From positions 4,154,001 through 4,218,000 of the forward strand of contig NZ_FMIB01000002.1 of assembly GCF_900091475.1 (NCBI RefSeq): 64,000 bases of DNA, given 5' to 3'. A program made the position numbers and the translations under genes. Under the pieces are notes generated by a model that saw nothing but the letters and a program-made list of their open reading frames with translations, was not told where the DNA came from and ran no database searches. Positions 16,783 to 26,192 of the stretch are shown here, one piece after another (the stretch's first letter is position 1; every line of letters begins with the position of its first letter). The stretch comes from Micromonospora chersina. Its GTDB lineage: Bacteria; Actinomycetota; Actinomycetes; Mycobacteriales; Micromonosporaceae.

Positions 16783-16818
16783 CGAAGGCCCCCGGTCCGC
16801 GTGGACCGGGGGCCTTCG
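16783..16818. terminator. Bidirectional terminator hairpin
   Basis: A 16-bp perfect stem (16783-16798 / 16803-16818) with GCGT loop between the convergent amidase and NlpC/P60 genes. Confidence 0.85.
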
Positions 16819-16833
16819 TGCTGCGCGGGCGGA

Positions 16834-17844
16834 TCAGTACGGCCTGCGGAACCCGGCGACCGGCATGGTGTTGATGCTGGACACCTGGACCGGCTTTCCG
16901 GTCCGGGGCGCGTGCACCATGATGTTGTTGCCCAGGTAGAGGCCCATGTGGTGCAGGTCGCTGAAGAAGAAGACCAGGTCCCCTGGTCGGGCCTCGGCTC
17001 GGGAGACCGCCCGACCCTCGTTCCACTGGGCGCCGGTGAAGTGGGTGAGCGAGATGCCCGCCGCCTTGTAGGCGTACTGGGTGAGACCGGAGCAGTCGAA
17101 GGAGTTCGGGCCGGTGGCGCCCCACACGTACGGGTCGCCGACCTGGGCGCACGCCGTCTTGATCGCGGTGCGAGCGGCGCTGCTCACCACACCGTCGATG
17201 GCCGGGCAGCCCGCCGGGCGGATCGAGGTCACCGGCAGCATCGCGGTCAGCCGCTTGATCTCGGCGTTGATCTGCTTCTTCTTCGTCTCCAGGTCCGCCT
17301 TCTGCTTCAGCTCGGTCGCGATCAGCGCGTCCAGCTTCTGCTTCTGCTTGTTGTACTTGTCCCGGACGGCGAGAACGCCGGCGATCTGCCGGCGCTGGTC
17401 GTCGGCGAGCCGGTCGAGGATGACCAACTGCTCGGCGAGCGTGCCGGGCTTGGTGTTGACAAGCAGCGCGCCGAGGTCCTGGGACGGGCCCTGGATGTAG
17501 TAGCGGGCCGCGATGTCACCGACCTTGTTCATGGCCAGCGCCGACTCCAGTTCGAGCGGCACCATCTTCTTCTCGAGGTCGGCCGACTTCTTCTGGTTGA
17601 CCTTGAGCTGGGCGCGCACCTTGTTGTACTGCTCGATGGTGGGCTCCAGCTGCTCCCACTGCTTGTCGATCTGGGCGTCGATCTCGTCCACCGACGGCGC
17701 CGCGTGCGCCGGGGCCGCCAGCAGCCCGGCGCCGACCGCGACGGCGGCGACCACGGTGAGGAGACGGCGTACCACCCGGTGGAACCCGGCGGGGCGGCCG
17801 GGGGGCTGGCTCGGGGCGTGACGTTCAGGGGGCATGGTTGCCAC
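16834..17844 (-). CDS. NlpC/P60 peptidoglycan endopeptidase, paralogue
   Basis: A 336-residue paralogue of the enzyme at 13348 with the same plan: signal/membrane stretch, coiled coil over about residues 50-210, linker and NlpC/P60 domain. Catalytic residues are C251 (FDCSGLT), H299 (DLHHMGLY) and H311 (MVHAP). I chose the GTG at 17844 because AAAGGAG stands nine bases upstream; longer in-frame starts lack a site. Unlike its paralogue it has no riboswitch in its 150-base leader, so the two enzymes are likely expressed under different conditions. Confidence 0.92.
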   Translation of the reverse strand: MATMPPERHAPSQPPGRPAGFHRVVRRLLTVVAAVAVGAGLLAAPAHAAPSVDEIDAQIDKQWEQLEPTIEQYNKVRAQLKVNQKKSADLEKKMVPLELESALAMNKVGDIAARYYIQGPSQDLGALLVNTKPGTLAEQLVILDRLADDQRRQIAGVLAVRDKYNKQKQKLDALIATELKQKADLETKKKQINAEIKRLTAMLPVTSIRPAGCPAIDGVVSSAARTAIKTACAQVGDPYVWGATGPNSFDCSGLTQYAYKAAGISLTHFTGAQWNEGRAVSRAEARPGDLVFFFSDLHHMGLYLGNNIMVHAPRTGKPVQVSSINTMPVAGFRRPY

Positions 17845-18014
17845 CGGCACGGACTCCTTTGCAACCGACCGCCGGGCGCCTCGCGAGAGGGAAGGTCGAG
17901 GCAGACGACCCACAGCGGTCGGTGCCCCACATTAGGGAAGGCACCGGGGTGGAATCAAGGCGACCAACGGTTCAATCACGTGTGCGCAACCGCTTGTGTA
18001 CCAAGGGTATTCGT

Positions 18015-19019
18015 TCACTTGCCAACGATTGCCGTCAATACGTCGTCGAGCGTCACTACACCGAGGGGCCGGCGGCCGTCGCTCACCAGCACCATGTGCC
18101 GGCGCTCGCGCCGCATGGACAGCAGCAGATCGGCAAGCGTACGGTCCGGCGGCACCACGGCCAGCGGCCGGTAGACCTCGGCCGGCACCGGCGCCCGGCG
18201 GCCGGCGCCCGCGTAGCCGAGCACGTCCTTCACGTGCACGAAACCGAGCACCCGGCGGGTGGACCGCTGCACCACCGGGAAGCGGGACCGGCCGGTGCGG
18301 GTGGCCAGCACCTCCAGCGACGCCGGTGAGACGTCCTCGGCCACCGTCGTCACCGTCGACCAGGGTTGCAGTGCGTCGGCCGCGGTCCGGCTGTGCAGGG
18401 CCAGCGCGCCGGTGATCCGCGCGTGCTCCTCGGCGTCCAGCAACCCCTCGGTACGCGCCTGCGAGACCAGGCCGGCCAACTCCTCCGCCGTGAACACGGT
18501 CTTCACGGCGTCGGTCGCCTCGACCCGCCACAGCCGCAACACCTGCCGGGCCGACCACTTCATGGCCAGCAGCAGCGGCTTGGTGCCCAGGCAGAAGGCG
18601 AGCATGGCGGGGCCGAGCCAGAGCGCCGACGGCTCCGGGCCGGCCAGGGTGATGTTCTTCGGCACCATCTCGCCGACCACCGTGTGCAGGAAGACCACCA
18701 CGCCGAGGGCGATCACGAACGCCACCGGGTGCACCGCCGACGCGGGCAGGCCGAGCGCCTCGAACGGGGTCTCCAGCAGGTGGGCCAGCGCCGGCTCGGC
18801 GATCGCGCCGAGGCCGAGCGAGCAGACCGTGATGCCGAGCTGCGCCCCGGCGATCATCAGCGGGATCTGGTTCATGGCCGACAGGGCCCACCGGGCCCGC
18901 TTCGACGTCGCCGCCAGCGGCTCCAGCACCGTCCGGCGGGAGGCGATCAGGGCGAACTCGCTGCCCACGAAGAAGGCGTTGCCGAGCAGCAGCACCAGGG
19001 CGACCAGCAGTTCACTCAC
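18015..19019 (-). CDS. CNNM/HlyC-family transporter-like protein (short form)
   Basis: A 334-residue DUF21 membrane domain plus CBS-pair protein of the CorC/HlyC/CNNM family, linked to Mg2+ or Co2+ efflux and formerly called hemolysins. Membrane helices are at about residues 1-20, 55-80, 95-120 and 130-150, with the family signature VVGEMVPKNITLA. Two CBS domains occupy about residues 200-334. It lacks the C-terminal CorC_HlyC domain present in its neighbour. The GTG start overlaps the upstream gene's stop by eight bases, so the two are coupled and probably act as a pair. Confidence 0.92.
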   Translation of the reverse strand: MSELLVALVLLLGNAFFVGSEFALIASRRTVLEPLAATSKRARWALSAMNQIPLMIAGAQLGITVCSLGLGAIAEPALAHLLETPFEALGLPASAVHPVAFVIALGVVVFLHTVVGEMVPKNITLAGPEPSALWLGPAMLAFCLGTKPLLLAMKWSARQVLRLWRVEATDAVKTVFTAEELAGLVSQARTEGLLDAEEHARITGALALHSRTAADALQPWSTVTTVAEDVSPASLEVLATRTGRSRFPVVQRSTRRVLGFVHVKDVLGYAGAGRRAPVPAEVYRPLAVVPPDRTLADLLLSMRRERRHMVLVSDGRRPLGVVTLDDVLTAIVGK

Positions 19020-20409
19020 CGTCGTCGGGCTCCTCCGGGCGGACCACCCGGACCTGCTCGATCCGGTGCCGGTCGACCTCCACGACGGTGAACTCGTAGC
19101 CGCTGTCCTCGACCGTCTCGCCCGGCACGGGGATGTGCCCGAGCCGGGCCATCAGGAACCCGGCGAGGGTCTCGTACGGCCCCTCGGGCAGCCGGAAACC
19201 CGTCTGCTCGACCAGCTCGTCCTCGCGGAGCACGCCGTCCACCAGAACGGTGCGCTCGCCGCCCGGCACCGTCAGCTCGACCGGGCCGAGGTCGTCCACC
19301 GCGTCCGGGTCGAACTCGTCGGCGATCTCCCCGACCAGTTCCTCGACCAGGTCCTCCACGGTCACCACACCGTCCGTGCCGCCGTACTCGTCGACCACGA
19401 TGGCCAGGTCGGCGCCGGCGTCCTTGAGCGCCGCGAGCACGCCGTCGAGGTCGAGGCTCTCCGGCACGTACACCGGTTCCCGGGCGACCGCCGCGACCGT
19501 GGTGGCTGCCCGCCGGGCCAGCGGCACGCCGAGCGCGTCGGGCACCCCGGCCACCCCGGTGACCAGGTCCAGCGTCTCCTCGTAGACCGGGAACCGGGTC
19601 CGGCCGGTCTGCCGGGACAGGTCCAGCAGCTCGGCGACGGTCGCGGTGGCGCGCAGCGCGATCACGTCGACCCGGGGGGTCATGGCCTCGGCGGCGCGCT
19701 TGTCGCCGAACCGGATGGTGCGCCGCAGCAGCATGGCCGTGTCCGGCGGCAGCGCACCGGCGCGGGCCGAGATGGCCGCCAGCAGGCCCAGCTCCTCCGG
19801 GGACCGGGCGCTGGCCAGCTCCTCCTGCGGCTCCACGCCGAGCCGCCGGACCAGCCGGTTCGCCGAGTCGTTCAGCAGCCGGATCAGCCACCCGAAGGTG
19901 CGGGAGAAGGTCCGCATCGGCCCGGCGGTGCCGAGCGCCGTGGGCATCGGCCGGGCCAGCGCGAGATTCTTCGGCACCAGCTCGCCGAAGAGCATCGAGA
20001 TGAGGGTGGCCAGCGCCAGGGCCAGCAGCCCGCTGAACCGTTCGGCGCCGCCGACCGGGCGCAGCAGCGGGGCGAACAGCCGGGCCAGCGCCGGCTCGGC
20101 CAGGTAGCCGGTCAGCAGCGCCGTGATGGTGATGCCGAGCTGGGCACCGGAGAGCTGGAAGGACAGTTCGCGCAGCGCCCGGCGGACCGTGACCGCGCCG
20201 CCGTCCCCCTCGCCGGCCCGCCTGTCGATCTCCGCGCGGTCGACGGTGACCAGGGCGAACTCGGCCGCGACGAAGAACGCGTTGCCGGCGGTCAGCAGCA
20301 CGAAGCCGACCAGGGGCAACAGCGTGGAAACCAGCAGGCCGTCGATGAGCGCGATTGTTCCACGGGCCGGCAGCCGGCACGACCCGGCGACCGGCGACGG
20401 CGGCGGCAC
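19012..20409 (-). CDS. CNNM/HlyC-family transporter-like protein (long form)
   Basis: A 465-residue full-length family member: DUF21 membrane domain (signature LFGELVPKNLALA), CBS pair (about residues 215-340, including VPVYEETLD-like and DEYGGTDGVVTVEDL segments) and a C-terminal CorC_HlyC domain. It probably exports divalent cations. The start is uncertain: the only in-frame GTG (20409) falls inside the terminator hairpin of the upstream gene, and recognisable family sequence begins about 20 residues later (ALIDGLLVSTLLPLVGF). The real start is probably a rarer codon near 20350. It overlaps the short paralogue downstream by eight bases. Confidence 0.88.
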   Translation of the reverse strand: MPPPSPVAGSCRLPARGTIALIDGLLVSTLLPLVGFVLLTAGNAFFVAAEFALVTVDRAEIDRRAGEGDGGAVTVRRALRELSFQLSGAQLGITITALLTGYLAEPALARLFAPLLRPVGGAERFSGLLALALATLISMLFGELVPKNLALARPMPTALGTAGPMRTFSRTFGWLIRLLNDSANRLVRRLGVEPQEELASARSPEELGLLAAISARAGALPPDTAMLLRRTIRFGDKRAAEAMTPRVDVIALRATATVAELLDLSRQTGRTRFPVYEETLDLVTGVAGVPDALGVPLARRAATTVAAVAREPVYVPESLDLDGVLAALKDAGADLAIVVDEYGGTDGVVTVEDLVEELVGEIADEFDPDAVDDLGPVELTVPGGERTVLVDGVLREDELVEQTGFRLPEGPYETLAGFLMARLGHIPVPGETVEDSGYEFTVVEVDRHRIEQVRVVRPEEPDDGE

Positions 20410-20432
20410 CCGGGTGGGTGCCGCCGCCGTCG
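20395..20432 (-). terminator. Terminator of the etfD-like gene
   Basis: A 17-bp perfect stem (20395-20411 / 20416-20432) with a GGGT loop, 26 bases past the stop of the Fe-S oxidoreductase on the minus strand. Confidence 0.75.
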
Positions 20433-20458
20433 TGGTTCAGCTAGTCCGGGGGTACGCC

Positions 20459-22657
20459 TCAGCCGGCGACCGACTCGGTCTCCTTCTCGCCCGCCGGGGC
20501 GTCCGGCTTTACCGAGCGGAGCAGCACGCTCGCCACGTCGACGACCTCGACCTGCTCACCGGCGCCCTTGCCGTTGACCCCGTCGTTGAGCATCGTCGAG
20601 CAGAACGGGCAGCCGACCGCGATGGTCTTCGCCCCGGTGGCCATGGCCTCCTCGACCCGGTCCACGTTGATCCGCTTGCCGATCTTCTCCTCCATCCACA
20701 TCCGGGCGCCGCCGGCACCGCAGCAGAAGGAGCGCTCGCTGTTGCGGGGCATCTCGGTCAGCTCGCCCTGGATCGAGTCGCCGAGCACCTCGCGCGGGGC
20801 GGCGAAGACCCGGTTGTGGCGGCCCAGGTAGCAGGGGTCGTGGTAGGTCACACCGCCGTCGACCGGCTGCACCGGGGTGAGCTTGCCGGCGGACACCAGG
20901 TGGGCCAGCAACTGGGTGTGGTGGACCACCTCGAACTCACCGCCGAGCTGGCCGTACTCGTTGCCCAGGGTGTTGAAGCAGTGCGGGCAGGTGGCGACGA
21001 TCTTCCGCTTGCTCTTCTCCCGGCCCTCGAACGCCTCGTTCAGCGTCTCGACGTTCTGCTGGGCGAGCATCTGGAAGACGAACTCGTTGCCGATCCGGCG
21101 GGCCGGGTCGCCGGAGCAGGTCTCGCCCTCACCGAGGATGGCGAAGGAGACGCCGGCCTCGTTGAGCAGCGTGGCCACCGCGCGGGTGGTCTTCTTGGCC
21201 CGGTCCTCGAACGCACCGGCGCAGCCGACCCAGAACAGGTACTCGAAGTCGTCGACCTCGCCGACCCGCGGCACCTCGAAGCCGAGGCCCTTGGTCCAGT
21301 CCTCGCGGGTGTTCTGCGGGGCGCCCCACGGGTTGCCCTTGTTCTCCAGGTTGCGGAGCATGACGCCGGCCTCGGACGGGAAGCTCGACTCGATCAGCAC
21401 CTGGTAGCGGCGCATGTCGACGATGTGGTCGACGTGCTCGATGTCCACCGGGCACTGCTCGACGCAGGCGCCGCAGGTGGTGCAGGACCAGAGCACGTCC
21501 GGGTCGATGACGCCGCCCTCCTCGGCGGTGCCGATCAGCGGCTTCTCCGCCTCCGCGAGGGCGAGCACGTCGACGTGGGCGAGCTGGGCGGCGGTCGCCT
21601 TCTCCTCGCCGGTCAGGTCCTTGCCGCCACCGGCCAGCAGGTACGGCGCCTTGGCGTACGCGTGGTCGCGCAGGCTCAGCACGAGCAGCTTCGGCGACAG
21701 CGGCTTGCCGGTATTCCAGGCCGGGCACTGCGACTGGCAGCGGCCGCACTCGGTGCAGGTGCTGAAGTCGAGCAGGCCCTTCCAGGTGAACTGCTCGACC
21801 TGGGCGACACCGAACTGGTCCTTCTCCGGGTCGGCCTCCTCGAAGTCGAGCGGCTTGCCCTCGCTCATCATCGGCCGCAGCGGGCCGAGACCGGAGCCGG
21901 CCGGCTTCTCCGGGTCGCGCTTGAAGAAGATGTTGGGGAACGCCAGGAACCGGTGCCAGGCGACACCCATGGTGACGTTCAGCGAGATCACGATGAGCCA
22001 GGTCATCGAGATGGCGATCTTGATGAGGGCGGCGACGCTGACGCCGGCCGTCCACGCCGGGAGCGCGGCGCCGACCGCGTGGCTCAGCGGGGTGGCCCAG
22101 ACCGGGTACTCGAAGTGGTCGGTGGCGACCTTGAAGCCGCGGATCACGAAGCCGAAGATCAGGACCAGCAGCACGACCCACTCGACGAAGTAGCCCTGCC
22201 ACATGGTCGAGCCGGTGAACCGGGAGCGGCCGCCCGGGCGGGTCGGCCGGTTGCGCAGCCGGATCCCCATCAGCACCAGGATGCCGGCCAGGCCCAGGAT
22301 GCCGATCCACTCGGTCGCCAGGCCGAAGATCGTCCAGTGACCGATGATCGGCAGGCCGCCGCCCGGGGTGACCACCTCGAAGTACGCCTCGAGCACCAGC
22401 AGCGAGAGCACGATGAAGCCGACCATCACGAACCAGTGGGCCGCCCCGACCACGCTCCACTTCAGCATGCGGGTGTGGCCGGCGGTCTCCACCAGCATCT
22501 TCTTCGTGCGGGCGCCCTTGTCGCCGAAGCGCTCCGGCGCGGGCTGCCCGAGCCGGATGACGGCCGTCATCTTCATGACCGCGCGCACCGCAAGCCACAC
22601 CGCCACGGCGGTGATGGCGGCCGCGAGGATCGTGGTGACGATCTGGACGCTGCCCAT
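20459..22657 (-). CDS. etfD: Membrane Fe-S oxidoreductase, EtfD-like (ETF:menaquinone oxidoreductase)
   Basis: A 732-residue protein that matches mycobacterial Rv0338c/EtfD in architecture. Six membrane helices lie in residues 1-235. Two 4Fe-4S ferredoxin motifs follow, C301/C304/C307/C311 and C392/C395/C398/C402. Two CCG-type cysteine-rich domains come last (WVGCAGAFED to ETCSGDP, and HDPCYLGRHN to FCCGAGG). It should pass electrons from the electron-transfer flavoprotein of acyl-CoA dehydrogenases to menaquinone. That fits the acyl-CoA dehydrogenase encoded at 53754, although the two are not in one operon. The ATG has a GGGAGG site. The EtfD name is inferred from layout, not from a search. 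Confidence 0.85.
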   Translation of the reverse strand: MGSVQIVTTILAAAITAVAVWLAVRAVMKMTAVIRLGQPAPERFGDKGARTKKMLVETAGHTRMLKWSVVGAAHWFVMVGFIVLSLLVLEAYFEVVTPGGGLPIIGHWTIFGLATEWIGILGLAGILVLMGIRLRNRPTRPGGRSRFTGSTMWQGYFVEWVVLLVLIFGFVIRGFKVATDHFEYPVWATPLSHAVGAALPAWTAGVSVAALIKIAISMTWLIVISLNVTMGVAWHRFLAFPNIFFKRDPEKPAGSGLGPLRPMMSEGKPLDFEEADPEKDQFGVAQVEQFTWKGLLDFSTCTECGRCQSQCPAWNTGKPLSPKLLVLSLRDHAYAKAPYLLAGGGKDLTGEEKATAAQLAHVDVLALAEAEKPLIGTAEEGGVIDPDVLWSCTTCGACVEQCPVDIEHVDHIVDMRRYQVLIESSFPSEAGVMLRNLENKGNPWGAPQNTREDWTKGLGFEVPRVGEVDDFEYLFWVGCAGAFEDRAKKTTRAVATLLNEAGVSFAILGEGETCSGDPARRIGNEFVFQMLAQQNVETLNEAFEGREKSKRKIVATCPHCFNTLGNEYGQLGGEFEVVHHTQLLAHLVSAGKLTPVQPVDGGVTYHDPCYLGRHNRVFAAPREVLGDSIQGELTEMPRNSERSFCCGAGGARMWMEEKIGKRINVDRVEEAMATGAKTIAVGCPFCSTMLNDGVNGKGAGEQVEVVDVASVLLRSVKPDAPAGEKETESVAG

Positions 22658-22859
22658 CGAGTTGGCCTCCCGGTCTGCTGCTTGTCAGTGCAGCCTACGC
22701 GCAAGGTTACCCAGCAGTAACGTGAGTCATCTCGCATCCGGCCACGCCGCCCTGCCGACACCTTAGGCGCAGCGGGCGCCGGGCGCCGGTCAGGGGCGTC
22801 CCGGCGTGACGTACGCCCGTGTCGAGGCGGCGGGACCGGTCAGCGCGAGGCGACGCGGG

Positions 22860-23123
22860 TCAGCGCCAGCGGGAGAGCAGGATCAGCGAGGAGACCATCG
22901 CGCCGAAGCCCACGGCGAGGTTCCAGTAGCCCCACGACGCCACCGGGTACGCCTGCTCGGAGAGGTAGTAGACGACCAGCCAGCCGATGCCCACCACGAT
23001 CAGCGCGACCGCGGTGATCGGCAGCCAGACCGGGCTAGGCTTGCGCGTCGCCGCCGTCGCCGTCGGACGCACGTCCGTCGGCGGGGTGTACACCTTCTTC
23101 TTGCGGACCTGAGACTTGGGCAC
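22860..23123 (-). CDS. crgA: Cell division protein CrgA
   Basis: An 87-residue septum protein. It has a basic cytoplasmic N-terminus (PKSQVRKKKVYTPP), then two membrane helices (about residues 33-53 and 67-84) joined by the short YLSEQAYPVASWGYWN loop, the family's hallmark. CrgA recruits and balances FtsZ, FtsI and PbpA at the division site in actinomycetes. The GTG at 23123 has GGAGAG six bases upstream; a much longer open frame continues upstream but has no family sequence. Its place beside the DUF881 gene and the pknB cluster is conserved near the origin. Confidence 0.95.
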   Translation of the reverse strand: MPKSQVRKKKVYTPPTDVRPTATAATRKPSPVWLPITAVALIVVGIGWLVVYYLSEQAYPVASWGYWNLAVGFGAMVSSLILLSRWR

Positions 23124-23354
23124 GACGCTCTCCAGAGGGGGGTACGACCTCGTCCGGCCTGACAACCGGGCGCGGGGGCGACGGTCCATGGCCAATAATG
23201 TTCGACAGCTAGCGTAGTCCCGACGGACCGTCCAGGCCACGAATGGGGTCAGGCCGGTGCATGGAGTGACCGAAAAGGGCGGGACTTTTCGGGTCGAGCA
23301 GGCCGGTCCGCGCCCAGGCGGGCCGGAACAAGACGACGGGAAAGGGAACGCCCG

Positions 23355-24161
23355 GTGGAGTACACGTCCGGCGCCGCCTCCTGGCAGAAGGTCCTCCGGC
23401 GCGCGGTGGTCGGCCTGCTGCCCCGCCGGCCGCGGCAGCGCCGCCCGGGCTGGTCGATCGGCGTGCCCCTGATCGCCGCCGCGGCCGGGCTCCTGTTCAC
23501 CACCACCGCGAACGCCGCCGGCGGCACCTCCCTGCGCGAGGACCGGCGCCCCCAGCTCACGCAGTTGATCGAGGACCGGCGCGAGCAGGTCGCGGCCAGC
23601 GAGGCGAAGGCCGCCCGGCTGCGCGCCGAGGTCGAGGAGCAGACCGGCGAACTGGCCGGCGCCGACGGCCCGATCAAGGCGCAGCGGGACCGGGCCGCCG
23701 CCACCCGGCAGGCCGCCGGCTTCACGGCGCTCACCGGCAGCGGCATCACCATCGAACTCAACGACGCGCCCCGGCGGGCCGACCAGACCCTGCCCAAAGG
23801 TGCGAGCAACGACGACCTGGTCGTCCACCAGGGCGACGTCCAGGCGGTCGTGAACGCGCTCTGGGCGGGCGGCGCCGAGGCCATGTCAATCATGAATGTC
23901 CGCGTGCTCAGCACCAGCGCGGTACGCTGCGTCGGAAACACCCTGCTGCTGCACGGCCGGGTGTACTCCCCTCCTTTCAAGATCGTGGCAATCGGCGACC
24001 CCGCCGCGTTCCAGCGGGAACTCGCCGCGTCTGAGGGAGTCCGGTTGTTCAGGGAAGCCGTCGACCACTACCAGCTCGGCTACTCCGAGACCATCTCCAC
24101 GGTCACCGTGCCGGCGTTCGAGGACTCGACCGCACTCCAGTCGGCGAAGGTGCCCAGGTGA
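23355..24161 (+). CDS. DUF881 family membrane-anchored protein (Rv0012-like)
   Basis: A 268-residue DUF881 protein: one N-terminal membrane anchor (about residues 35-55), a helical segment predicted to be coiled coil (residues 65-110, [20 protein letters not shown]) and a C-terminal alpha/beta domain ([35 protein letters not shown]). Orthologues lie next to crgA in mycobacteria and are suspected division-site proteins without known activity. The stop overlaps the GTG of the sortase gene by four bases (GTGA), beginning a four-gene operon that ends with the amidotransferase. Confidence 0.9.
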   Translation: MEYTSGAASWQKVLRRAVVGLLPRRPRQRRPGWSIGVPLIAAAAGLLFTTTANAAGGTSLREDRRPQLTQLIEDRREQVAASEAKAARLRAEVEEQTGELAGADGPIKAQRDRAAATRQAAGFTALTGSGITIELNDAPRRADQTLPKGASNDDLVVHQGDVQAVVNALWAGGAEAMSIMNVRVLSTSAVRCVGNTLLLHGRVYSPPFKIVAIGDPAAFQRELAASEGVRLFREAVDHYQLGYSETISTVTVPAFEDSTALQSAKVPR

Positions 24162-25906
24162 CACCGGACGACCCCCGGGAGCGGGACGGGCGCCACCGCG
24201 ACGCCAGCGACGATCCGACGGCGTTCCTCCCGAAGGTCGACCGGCCGGCGCCCGCGCCACCCCGCCCGCCGCTCGACCTGCCCTGGCCGGACCGGGCCCC
24301 CACGACCGCCGACCACCGCCCCTCGGCCGACCGCCGCCCCGCGGCGGAGCCGCGCCCGCCGGCCGACCACCGTCCCCCGGCCGAGCCGCGCCCGCCCGCC
24401 GACCATCGCCCACCGGTCGAGCCGCGCCCACCGGTCGGCCCGCGCCCGCCGGCCGAGCCGCCGCCGGCCTGGCCCGGCGACCGGAGCCGCCCACCGGCCC
24501 CCGCCGCCCGGCCGGTGTCACCGCCGCCCACCAACGGCCCACCGGCCGGCTGGTCGGGGCGGCCGGGCACCACCCCACCGGCCCGCGCCGCCGGACCGGA
24601 GCGGCCGGCCGAGGCCGGACCGCAGGCGCGTCCGCCGGCCGCGCCGCACGGACCCAGCGACAGCCCAGGTGGCCGGCCCGACGGGCACCAACGCGGTCCC
24701 GGCCCGGGCGCGCCCGCTCCAGCCCAGGACGGTCGGGCGGACCGGCACCAGCGCGGTCGCGGCCTCGACGGGCCCGGCACCCCCGGGGAGCCCGGGCGCC
24801 GGCTCGACGCGCCGACCGAGGCGCGGCCGACGAGCCCCGCTGACGCGCCGACCGCGTTCATCCCCCCGCTCGGCGACCGGCCCGAGCGCCGCCCCACCGC
24901 TGGATCGCTGCGACCCGGCGCGCCGGGAGCCGGCGTACCCCGGTCGGGCGGCCCGGCCGACGGCGCCACGGCCCGTCCGGCGGCGACCGGCCCGGAGGAC
25001 CCGGGAGCGACAGCGGTGATCCCGGCCGTCAGCCGCCCGGCAGCCCCACCGGCGCTGGACTCCACCGCGCTGATGGGTGCGGTGCCCCCGGTCCGCGACA
25101 CCGGCGACAGCGACGAGCCCGCGACCCCGGCCGAGCCGCCGCGACCCCGCCGGGGCGAGCGGGTGGTGCAGCTCCGGCCGGAGCAGACCGGCGAGGGGTA
25201 CAAGAGCGTCTACTCCGAGCTGACCCGCCCCACCGTCGGTTCCCGGCTGCGGACGATCGTGCGCGGCACCGGCGAGGTGCTGATCACCTTCGGCCTGGTG
25301 GTGCTGCTGTTCGCCGGCTACGAGATCTGGGGCAAGGCGGTGATCGTCGACGCCCACCAGAACGACCTGAGCAGCCAGCTCGCCCAGGAGTGGGGGGCGG
25401 ACCCGACGGTCGGCCCGACCACCGGGCCGAGCCCCAAGCCGAAGCCGCCGGCCGAGGGGAAGCCGGTCGCGGGGCTCTACATCCCCAAGCTCGACAAGCA
25501 CTGGGTGGTGGTCGAGGGGGTCACCCCTGACGACATCCGGTACGCCCCGGGCCACTACCCGAAGAGCGCCATGCCGGGCCAGGTGGGCAACTTCGCCGTC
25601 GCCGGGCACCGAATCCGGGCCACCTTCTGGCGCCTCGACGAGCTGCGCTCGGGCGACAACATCGTGGTCGAGACCCAGGGCGAGTGGATCATCTACAAGG
25701 TCTACCAGCAGCGGATCGTCAAGCCGTACCAGGTCGAGGTCGTCGCGCCGGTGCCGGGCAAGCCGAACGAGCAACCGACCGAGAAGCTGCTCACACTGAC
25801 CACCTGCAACCCCAAGTTCGACAACTACCAGCGGCTGATCATCCACGCCCGGCTGGACCACGTTCAGGCCAAGTCGGCGGGCCGCCCGGCCGAGCTGGAG
25901 GGCTGA
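24158..25906 (+). CDS. Class E sortase with long proline-rich cytoplasmic tail
   Basis: A 582-residue transpeptidase that attaches secreted proteins to the wall. The first 350 residues are proline/arginine-rich and low-complexity, including a degenerate 12-14-residue tandem repeat ([12 protein letters not shown] type, about residues 50-105) and Thr-Ala motifs such as [16 protein letters not shown] and ATAVIP. One membrane helix (about residues 373-395) precedes the sortase barrel. Catalytic His484 (VAGHRI), Cys550 (LTTCNPKF) and Arg565 (HARL) are present. Ordinary class E enzymes are about 200-250 residues, so the tail is an unusual extension. Its threonine motifs could be targets of the nearby PknA/PknB. 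Confidence 0.93.
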   Translation: MTPDDPRERDGRHRDASDDPTAFLPKVDRPAPAPPRPPLDLPWPDRAPTTADHRPSADRRPAAEPRPPADHRPPAEPRPPADHRPPVEPRPPVGPRPPAEPPPAWPGDRSRPPAPAARPVSPPPTNGPPAGWSGRPGTTPPARAAGPERPAEAGPQARPPAAPHGPSDSPGGRPDGHQRGPGPGAPAPAQDGRADRHQRGRGLDGPGTPGEPGRRLDAPTEARPTSPADAPTAFIPPLGDRPERRPTAGSLRPGAPGAGVPRSGGPADGATARPAATGPEDPGATAVIPAVSRPAAPPALDSTALMGAVPPVRDTGDSDEPATPAEPPRPRRGERVVQLRPEQTGEGYKSVYSELTRPTVGSRLRTIVRGTGEVLITFGLVVLLFAGYEIWGKAVIVDAHQNDLSSQLAQEWGADPTVGPTTGPSPKPKPPAEGKPVAGLYIPKLDKHWVVVEGVTPDDIRYAPGHYPKSAMPGQVGNFAVAGHRIRATFWRLDELRSGDNIVVETQGEWIIYKVYQQRIVKPYQVEVVAPVPGKPNEQPTEKLLTLTTCNPKFDNYQRLIIHARLDHVQAKSAGRPAELEG

Positions 25907-25909
25907 CGC

Positions 25910-26188
25910 GTGTACGGATGGATCTGGCGGAAGCTGCCGTTCGGACTGCCCGGGAAGCTGATCGGCTCGGTGCTGCTGGCCGCCGCGACGGTCGCCCTGC
26001 TCTGGTTCGTGGTGTTCCCCTGGGCCGAACCCCTGCTCCCCTTCGACGACGTGCAGGTCACCCAGGACTCCGGCGTGCCGGGTGACGACGGCGGCGGGCT
26101 CACCGAGCCGAGTGAGCGGCCGTCCGAGGAGGAGATCCCGTACAACACCGAGACGAACAACGCCCCGCCCTCCACCCCGAGCAGGTGA
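25910..26188 (+). CDS. Small single-pass membrane protein
   Basis: A 92-residue protein with one membrane helix (about residues 17-37) and an acidic, proline-rich extracellular tail (GDDGGGLTEPSERPSEEE). It sits three bases after the sortase and four before the amidotransferase, so it is certainly co-transcribed. Proteins of this size at this site are conserved in the family but uncharacterised. It has no sorting motif. The start is GTG. Confidence 0.75.
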   Translation: MYGWIWRKLPFGLPGKLIGSVLLAAATVALLWFVVFPWAEPLLPFDDVQVTQDSGVPGDDGGGLTEPSERPSEEEIPYNTETNNAPPSTPSR

Positions 26189-26192
26189 CCCC

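Noticed and set aside
20123..22720. An 865-codon plus-strand frame opposite the EtfD-like gene
   Set aside because: Low-complexity composition and no motif; the minus strand has all four Fe-S cysteine motifs.
24300..24470. CRISPR-like repeated DNA inside the sortase gene
   Set aside because: The repeats are short, degenerate and in frame, encoding a proline-rich peptide repeat; no spacers.
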